Shown here piece after piece: positions 5,779 to 9,896 of a DNA stretch of 9,896 bases. The DNA comes from CAZVAR01 sp964625225 (lineage in GTDB: Bacteria > Pseudomonadota > Alphaproteobacteria > JAJUGE01). The stretch is from the NCBI GenBank assembly GCA_964625225.1, contig CAZVAR010000137.1:1-9896 (forward strand). Direction: 5' to 3'. The position numbers and the translations under genes were made by a program. Positions within the stretch are counted from its first letter, which is position 1, and each line of letters opens with the position of its first letter. Under the pieces are notes generated by a model that had not been told where the DNA came from, ran no database searches, and worked only from the letters and a program-made list of their open reading frames with translations.

Positions 5779-7362
5779 TCAGAGGTCCGGTTCCGGATCC
5801 GGCTCGGACGCCGCGAGCGGCAGGCCGGCTGCCTGCAGGCGCCGCATCGCCTCCGCCGCGACTGCCTCGATCGGCCGGTCGGAGCGGAGCCGCAGCCAGT
5901 CGATGCGGCCGAACCCGGCCGCGAGCTGGCGCCGGACGACGGCAGGCGTGGCATCCGACGCGTCACCGGTGCGGGCGGCCACGCGCCGGGTCAGTTCCTC
6001 CTCCTCCGCCTCGAGCCACAGCCCGGCGAACGGAACCCCGGCCGCGGCCGCGATCTCGGCCGCGGCGCGGCGATGCTCCGGCCCGCCGAAGACCCCGTCA
6101 AGCAGCACGGCGTGCCGCGCCTCCAGCGCCCTTGCGGCGAGCGCAAACATTGTCCGGAACACCCGGTCGCGATGCTCCGGCGCGTAGGCCGCCTGCGGCA
6201 GACGTTCCGTCTCGGCAACGCCGAACATCCGCTTGCGCAGCACGTCGGTTCGGAGATGAAGGGCACCGGGCGCCGGCCCGATCCAGGGGGCGAGCCGGGC
6301 GGCGAGGCTGGTCTTGCCGGTTCCCGATACGCCGCCGACCGCGACCAGTACTGCGGGCGCCGACCGGACGTACCGCTCCGCCGCGGCAAGGTAGGCCTCC
6401 GCCTCGCGCAGAAGCCGCGACCGCGTCTCCTCCTCGCGCGCGAGCCGGGCCGTCGTCACTGCCACCTTGCCGCGCACCAGGGCGCGATTGCCGAGGAAGA
6501 CGGGCAGCGCCGCAAGTCCGTCCAGATCATCGGTCGACAGCAGGTAGCGATTGAGGAACAGATTGGCCAGCGGGCGCTGCCCGCGATAATCGAGATCCAT
6601 GATCAGGAACGCCGCGTCGTCGAGCGGGTCGATCCAGGCCAGCGCGTCGTTGAACTCGATCGCGTCGAACAATGTCGGCTCGCCGTCCAGCAGGCAGATG
6701 TTGCGCAAGTGAAGGTCGCCATGGCAGTGGCGGACGTGGCCTTCCGCCTTGCGCCGGTCCAGCAGCGCGGCGACGCGCTCAAGCGCCGCCAGCGCCGCCG
6801 CCCGCAGCGCGGCGAGCCGGGCCGGATCGAACCCGCCGACCTCCTGCTCCGACAACTCGTCGAGAGTCTCCATCAAGGTCGCCCGAAATGCCGCGGCACC
6901 GCCCCACGGCGCGTCGGCCGGGGCACGCTCCGCAGCATCGTGGAACGCGGCGACCCGGTCGGCGAGTGCCAGGGTGAGCTCTCGCGTCAGCGCCCCGCGC
7001 TCCACCATGCGGTCGAGCAGCGCCTCCTGGTCGAACCGGCGCATCACGACCACCCATTCGACCGGCTCGCCCTCGCCGCCGAGCGCCAAGGCGCCGTCCG
7101 CACGGCGCACCACCGGCGTGACGGCGAGATAAAGTGTCGGCGCCGTGCGCCGGTTCACCCGCAGCTCCGCCTCGCAGGCAGCGCGCCGACGCTCCAGCGT
7201 CGAGAAGTCCAGGTACGGGTAGCGGACCGCACGCTTGATCTTCAGGGCACGGTCGCCGGCCAGGAACACGATCGCGCCATGCGTCTCGATCCGCTCGACC
7301 CGATCGATGTCGGAACCGTGGGTTACCGGATCGGCGAGGAAGGCGATGACGTCGTCCTGCAT
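5779..7362 (-). CDS. Bifunctional APH-like kinase / P-loop ATP-binding protein (COG2187-COG0645 fusion)
   Basis: 527 residues. The N-terminal half is aminoglycoside-phosphotransferase-like (COG2187): ALKIKR holds a candidate ATP-binding Lys (41 or 43), HCHGDLHLRN (212-221) is the Brenner-type catalytic loop, and FDAIEF (232-237) carries the metal-binding Asp. The C-terminal part is a P-loop NTPase of the AAA_33/COG0645 type, with Walker A GGVSGTGKT (343-351), RTDVLRK (371-377) and LLDGVFGG. The full-length fusion is widespread in proteobacteria and annotated as a predicted kinase, with no established substrate. Despite the family name, resistance should not be assumed. AGGGGA (7373-7378 on the plus-strand coordinates), 10 nt before the ATG, supports this start. 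It begins 36 bp after the broken hydroxylase gene, so the two may have shared a transcript. The product is probably cytoplasmic, as no signal peptide is present. Confidence 0.9.
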   Translation of the reverse strand: MQDDVIAFLADPVTHGSDIDRVERIETHGAIVFLAGDRALKIKRAVRYPYLDFSTLERRRAACEAELRVNRRTAPTLYLAVTPVVRRADGALALGGEGEPVEWVVVMRRFDQEALLDRMVERGALTRELTLALADRVAAFHDAAERAPADAPWGGAAAFRATLMETLDELSEQEVGGFDPARLAALRAAALAALERVAALLDRRKAEGHVRHCHGDLHLRNICLLDGEPTLFDAIEFNDALAWIDPLDDAAFLIMDLDYRGQRPLANLFLNRYLLSTDDLDGLAALPVFLGNRALVRGKVAVTTARLAREEETRSRLLREAEAYLAAAERYVRSAPAVLVAVGGVSGTGKTSLAARLAPWIGPAPGALHLRTDVLRKRMFGVAETERLPQAAYAPEHRDRVFRTMFALAARALEARHAVLLDGVFGGPEHRRAAAEIAAAAGVPFAGLWLEAEEEELTRRVAARTGDASDATPAVVRRQLAAGFGRIDWLRLRSDRPIEAVAAEAMRRLQAAGLPLAASEPDPEPDL

Positions 7363-7372
7363 GCGGCCCGCG

Positions 7373-7378
7373 TCCCCT
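7373..7378 (-). promoter_or_regulatory. Ribosome binding site of the APH/P-loop kinase gene
   Basis: AGGGGA on the minus strand, 10 nt before the ATG at 7362. It fixes the start and lies in the 36 bp gap after the hydroxylase frame. Confidence 0.5.
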
Positions 7379-7398
7379 ACCGGGGCCGCCCGCGGCCC

Positions 7399-8036
7399 TT
7401 ATGCCGCGTTCCGGGTCGAGCGGCCCGGCCATGGTCCGTGATAGCTGCTGCCGCCGGGGGTGTAAACCCGATCGGTCGCCAGCACGGCGTCGGCCGGCCG
7501 GTCCGCCGAGTGCTCCGGCCGCCGATGGACGAGAACGAGATCACCGTCCACCAAGCGGAACAAGGCCTCGGATTCGTCGATCACGAAACGGGTCTCCTGG
7601 CAAACGTCGACCCGACAGCGGATGCGCATGACCCGTTCCGGATGGAAGGCGCCCCGGTCGAGCGCGCGGCCGTCGAGGCTGAACCGACTCTCGCTTCGGG
7701 AAGCGACGATGCCGGCGCCATGGATGCGCAGACCCCGGCCGGATCGATCGCGCCGAACTCCACGGTGTGCCAGTGAAGCCGCGCCGATCGCTCGATCGCC
7801 CCGTCGGCGCCGGCCGACACGCCGGCCCCACCATACGCCGCCACGTAAGCGGCGAGCACTGGATCGAGCAGCGGCGGGACGTGGCCGGACAGGTCGTGGA
7901 CGATGTCCGGCTCGTGCGGATGATCGAGCCCGGCGGCGTTGCGGACCCGGCGGGTCGTCCGGATCGCCCGGCGATGCTGCCACCGGTCGGGGTCGAAATC
8001 GACGCAGGGGCAGGTGTACTCTCCGGGCTGTGACAT
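7399..8036 (-). pseudogene. phhA: Aromatic amino acid hydroxylase (phenylalanine 4-monooxygenase family), frameshifted and N-terminally short
   Basis: Two overlapping frames encode consecutive parts of one family. The first, from the ATG at 8036, has EPDIVHDLSGHVPPLLDPV and HWHTVEFGAIDPAG, carrying the expected iron ligands His47, His52 and Glu93 (2-His-1-carboxylate, normal spacing). The second, ending at the TAA at 7399-7401, continues with GLRIHGAGIVASRSES, HPERVMR, a FVID segment and the VYTPGG tail typical of bacterial PhhA. The frames join at a CCCC run (7733-7736; GGGG in the coding sense); one extra base there would restore a 212-residue frame. Bacterial enzymes usually have about 260-300 residues, and the missing part is N-terminal, before the RRAIRTT segment. 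An in-frame TGA lies just upstream, so it cannot simply be extended. The intact enzyme converts phenylalanine to tyrosine with a pterin cofactor. The shift may be a real mutation, a sequencing error, or less likely programmed. Confidence 0.8.
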
Positions 8037-8043
8037 CGTGAAA

Positions 8044-8055
8044 GGCGGATCCGCC
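8044..8055. repeat. 12-bp perfect palindrome at the hydroxylase 5' end
   Basis: GGCGGATCCGCC is perfectly self-complementary and ends 7 bp before the ATG of the hydroxylase frame. It contains the only purine-rich stretch (GGCGGA) that could serve as a ribosome binding site there, so a hairpin could mask it. It may equally be an operator or chance in GC-rich DNA. The rest of 8037-8254, between the divergent hydroxylase and phnN genes, shows no convincing promoter or RNA gene. Confidence 0.35.
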
Positions 8056-8254
8056 GCTCAATTACCATGCCGGCCCCGGACCGGCAGCCGAGCGGCACCG
8101 CCTGGGAAGGGGGGATTCCGGTGGAAAGACTTGGATTGCGGCCTCACGCTCCCGCCCGTGCGCGACCCGCCCCGGCCGGTAATCGGGGGACCGAAACGAT
8201 ATGGGCGCGAGGCACGCCGAGCATCGGCCGGCGGACATGAGCCTCTGATCCGAC

Positions 8255-8842
8255 ATGTCGGATGCGTGCACTTCCCGCGGCACCCTGTTCCTGGTCGTGG
8301 GACCGAGCGGGGCCGGCAAGGACAGCCTGATCGCGGGAGCCCGCGTCGCGCTTGCCGGCCGCCCGTTCGTCTTCGCCCGGCGCGTCATCACCCGCCCTGC
8401 CGGGACCGACGGTGAGGCCTACGATGCGGTCACGCCGGCGACGTTCGCCCGGATGCGGGCAGCCGGGCGGTTCGGCCTCTGGTGGGAGGCGCACGGGTTC
8501 TGCTACGGGATCGCCCGCGAGATCGAGTCGGATCTCGCCGCCGGCCGCGCCGTCGTCGCCAACGTCTCGCGGACGGTGGTCGAGACGGCGCGGCGTCGCT
8601 ATCGGCCGGTCCGGATCGTGCATGTGGTCGCCGCACCGGAGACGTTGGCTGCCCGCCTGGCGCAGCGCGGCCGCGAGACGGAGGACGAGATCGCCCGACG
8701 CCTCGCCCGCACCGCCGTCACGCCGCCGCCGAACGGCGCCGACGTGGTCACCATCCGCAACGACGGCAGCCTCGCCGATGCGGTGGCCCGGTTCGTCGCC
8801 GTGCTGACGGCCGGATCAAGCGGCGACGACCGGCATTCCTGA
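8255..8842 (+). CDS. phnN: Ribose 1,5-bisphosphate phosphokinase PhnN
   Basis: 195 residues, the normal size for PhnN (about 185-195). The guanylate-kinase-like fold is shown by the P-loop GPSGAGKDS (16-24), the RRVITRP segment with conserved Arg residues, and GFCYGI with the surrounding WWEAHG. Next come the AAGRAVVANVSRTVV segment and APETLAARLAQRGRE, the Arg-rich lid. The Lys-Asp-Ser after the P-loop glycines and the HG-YGI pattern separate PhnN from true guanylate kinases. It phosphorylates ribose 1,5-bisphosphate to PRPP, in phosphonate breakdown by C-P lyase and as an alternative PRPP route. No other phn gene is visible, so this looks like an isolated copy that could feed purine synthesis, notably with purB nearby, although that functional link is inference. 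The ribosome binding site is weak. The 3' end overlaps the convergent PilZ gene by 27 bp. Confidence 0.88.
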   Translation: MSDACTSRGTLFLVVGPSGAGKDSLIAGARVALAGRPFVFARRVITRPAGTDGEAYDAVTPATFARMRAAGRFGLWWEAHGFCYGIAREIESDLAAGRAVVANVSRTVVETARRRYRPVRIVHVVAAPETLAARLAQRGRETEDEIARRLARTAVTPPPNGADVVTIRNDGSLADAVARFVAVLTAGSSGDDRHS

Positions 8843-9187
8843 GCGCTCGGGCGAGAGGGTCGGCCACATGGCCGCGGCGATCACCGGCGGCGCGTCCCGG
8901 AAGCGGAGACCCGCGGCCCGACCGTCGCGCCATAACAGTTCGCCGGGGAAGATCCCGTAGCGCTCGATCAGCAGGGAGGCCGGTTCCGTTCCGTCCGGCA
9001 CCGGCGGGTCGATCCGGGCGGGCTCACGGGCTGCAATGCGGGCGCCGCCCGCCGACAGATTCGTGACGACGCAGTCCACGGCCCCCTCCCCGCGATAGAG
9101 GCGGCCGGTCAGCAGAACCCGGGTCCGCGGAAAGCGCCGGCGGTTGTCCGGCGCAGTACGACCTGGGTAAACCGGTTGGGTCGTCAT
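8816..9187 (-). CDS. Small single-domain PilZ protein (putative c-di-GMP receptor)
   Basis: 123 residues. The N-terminal RRRFPRTRV (16-24) supplies the RxxxR motif (Arg17, Arg21), and NLSAGG (43-48) the [D/N]xSxxG motif, the two c-di-GMP-binding elements of PilZ domains. The strands that follow (ARIAAREP, ASLLIERYG, GELLWRDGRAAGLRF) complete the small barrel, with GLRF typical of its end. There is no second domain, signal peptide or membrane helix, so it should act as a stand-alone adaptor in the cytoplasm; its target is unknown. The ATG at 9187 is chosen over the one at 9205 because GGGGGA lies 6 nt upstream of it. It overlaps the end of phnN and is divergent from purB. TTAAC-type repeats lie upstream and may relate to regulation. 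Confidence 0.87.
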   Translation of the reverse strand: MTTQPVYPGRTAPDNRRRFPRTRVLLTGRLYRGEGAVDCVVTNLSAGGARIAAREPARIDPPVPDGTEPASLLIERYGIFPGELLWRDGRAAGLRFRDAPPVIAAAMWPTLSPERSGMPVVAA

Positions 9188-9193
9188 GGATAT

Positions 9194-9199
9194 TCCCCC
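9194..9199 (-). promoter_or_regulatory. Ribosome binding site deciding the PilZ start
   Basis: GGGGGA on the minus strand lies 6 nt before the ATG at 9187. The in-frame ATG at 9205 has no comparable site, so the shorter protein is preferred. Confidence 0.55.
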
Positions 9200-9215
9200 C
9201 GTCATGCGTGAGTCG

Positions 9216-9258
9216 TTAAGGTTAATGATGACCGGAACCGGTTAGCGCGCGGTTAGCG
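9216..9258. repeat. Repeated TTAAC / CTAACC elements upstream of the PilZ gene
   Basis: Read on the plus strand this stretch holds CGTTAAG and GGTTAATG next to each other (TTAA at 9216-9219 and 9222-9225, 6 bp apart), then GGTTAGCG twice (9240-9247 and 9251-9258, 11 bp apart, one helical turn). An AACCGGTT palindrome (9236-9243) lies between them. It is an AT-richer island in the shared upstream region of the divergent PilZ and purB genes. TTAAC half-sites recall CtrA boxes of alphaproteobacteria, but the canonical TTAA-N7-TTAA spacing is absent. Likely a regulator-binding cluster; the regulator is unknown. Confidence 0.4.
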
Positions 9259-9287
9259 TCGAACCGCCCTGCCGTGGACCGGCCCGG

Positions 9288-9303
9288 GAGCGCGAACGCG
9301 CTC
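9288..9303. repeat. Perfect 7-bp dyad between PilZ and purB genes
   Basis: GAGCGCG (9288-9294) and CGCGCTC (9297-9303) are perfect inverted repeats around AA. There is no T-run on either side, so it is not an intrinsic terminator. The short spacer suits a dimeric regulator site more than an RNA hairpin. It lies about 70 bp upstream of the purB promoter candidate. Confidence 0.3.
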
Positions 9304-9370
9304 GTGCGGAAGCCCGTCGCTCCGGGTGCCGCGGCGTAAGGCGGTCGCCCTCCCCGTTGCGACCGCGCGC

Positions 9371-9399
9371 TTGCCCGCCCTGCCCCGCCGCCCTATCCT
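9371..9399 (+). promoter_or_regulatory. purB: Candidate sigma-70 promoter of purB
   Basis: TTGCCC (9371-9376) and TATCCT (9394-9399) are separated by exactly 17 bp. Transcription would start near 9406, giving a leader of about 30 nt with a GAGAG ribosome binding site (9427-9431) before the ATG at 9438. In this GC-rich context TATCCT stands out. Confidence 0.45.
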
Positions 9400-9437
9400 C
9401 CGGCCGCCTTCCGATCGACCAACGGCGAGAGAAGCCG

Positions 9438-9896
9438 ATGATTCCCCGTTACAGCCGGCCCGAAATGGCGGCGATCTGGGAGCCCGAGACCAAGTTCCGG
9501 ATCTGGCTCGAGATCGAGGCTCACGCCTGCGACGCCCAGGCCGAGCTGGGCATCATCCCGAAGGAGGCGGCGAAGGCGGTCTGGGAGCGCGGCGCCTTCG
9601 AGGTGGATCGCATCGACGCGATCGAACGGGAGACCCGCCACGACGTCATCGCCTTCCTGACCAACCTGGCCGAGCATGTCGGGCCGGAGGCGCGGTTCGT
9701 GCACCAGGGCATGACCTCGTCCGACGTGCTCGACACCTGTCTCGCCGTACAGCTCGCGCGTGCCGCCGACATCCTGCTGGACGATCTCGAGCGGCTGCTG
9801 GCCGCCCTCAAGCGGCGCGCGTTCGAGCACAAGGACACGGTCTGCATCGGCCGCAGCCACGGCATCCATGCCGAGCCGACCACCTTCGGCCTCAAG
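9438..9896 (+). CDS. purB: Adenylosuccinate lyase PurB, N-terminal part (3' end beyond window)
   Basis: The frame is open from the ATG at 9438 to the last base, 153 codons; full-length enzymes are about 430-450 residues. The start MIPRYSRPEMAAIW and the following helix, RIWLEIEAHACDAQAELG, are typical of alphaproteobacterial PurB. HDVIAFL (near residue 70), HQGMTSSDVLDT (near 90-101) and the GRSHGIHAEPTTFG stretch (near 137-151) are conserved substrate-binding elements of the fumarase/aspartase superfamily as found in PurB. The enzyme removes fumarate from SAICAR and from adenylosuccinate, two steps of purine synthesis. The ribosome binding site GAGAG lies 6 nt upstream of the ATG. An opposite-strand frame in the same place is a shadow. 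Assignment is firm; only the C-terminal two-thirds is unseen. Confidence 0.95.
   Translation, partial: MIPRYSRPEMAAIWEPETKFRIWLEIEAHACDAQAELGIIPKEAAKAVWERGAFEVDRIDAIERETRHDVIAFLTNLAEHVGPEARFVHQGMTSSDVLDTCLAVQLARAADILLDDLERLLAALKRRAFEHKDTVCIGRSHGIHAEPTTFGLK

Noticed and set aside
2662..7776. A 1704-residue open frame on the plus strand
   Set aside because: It is antisense to the mla genes and the kinase, all with clear family motifs. It is rich in Arg/Asp/Gln/His with no recognisable domain, and is explained by the shared codon phase and high GC of the opposite strand.
7622..8041. Plus-strand frames opposite the hydroxylase
   Set aside because: Arg/Pro-rich and without family features; the minus-strand frames carry the hydroxylase iron-binding motifs.
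9216..9225. Canonical CtrA box
   Set aside because: The two TTAA elements are only two bases apart, not seven, so this is reported as half-site-like repeats only.
9393..9869. Minus-strand frames opposite purB
   Set aside because: Shadow of a strongly conserved PurB N-terminus; no domain recognised.
1..9896. CRISPR array, insertion sequence or phage genes
   Set aside because: No regularly spaced repeats, terminal inverted repeats, transposase, integrase or phage structural motifs were seen on either strand.

Overview
This is a GC-rich, densely coded chromosomal window (very high G+C by eye, third codon positions almost all G or C). Gene content suggests an alphaproteobacterium, probably of the Rhodospirillales type: a PrpF-family isomerase, a STAS-MlaE/MlaF/MCE lipid transporter with an auxiliary lipoprotein, an APH/P-loop fused kinase, PhnN, a small PilZ protein and PurB. 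The taxon is inferred from gene style only. No transposase, integrase, tRNA, rRNA or CRISPR array was seen.

Layout. 2-955 (+) is the 3' part of a prpF-like gene cut by the window edge. 956-1270 is the longest non-coding stretch. It holds a good match to a sigma-54 (-24/-12) promoter, about 200 nt of highly self-complementary sequence, and a strong intrinsic terminator that ends 10 nt before the next start codon. That next gene, 1271-2002 (+), encodes a 5-formyltetrahydrofolate cyclo-ligase-like (MTHFSD-type) protein. The arrangement resembles the known 6S RNA/cyclo-ligase linkage, so an RNA gene here is likely, but 6S identity is unproven.

1875-5667 (-) is a compact four-gene operon read right to left: STAS-MlaE permease, MlaF ATPase, MlaD/MCE substrate-binding protein, and an ABC-auxiliary outer-membrane lipoprotein. 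Together they should form an envelope phospholipid/lipid transport machine. The lipoprotein gene runs tail-to-tail into the cyclo-ligase gene, with a 128 bp coding overlap. Upstream, 5779-7362 (-) encodes a two-domain APH-like/P-loop kinase. Immediately before it, 7399-8036 (-) is an aromatic amino acid hydroxylase (phenylalanine 4-monooxygenase family) reading frame, interrupted by a +1/-1 frameshift at a four-base C/G run and unusually short at its N-terminus.

8255-8842 (+) is phnN (ribose 1,5-bisphosphokinase), overlapping by 27 bp the convergent PilZ gene at 8816-9187 (-). 9438-9896 (+) is the 5' part of purB, cut by the window end, with a plausible sigma-70 promoter. The PilZ and purB genes are divergent, and their shared upstream region carries repeated TTAAC/CTAACC elements and a perfect dyad.

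I did not find a clearly new multi-gene system. The items most worth a second look are the candidate sigma-54-driven structured RNA at about 1056-1260 and the frameshifted short hydroxylase.
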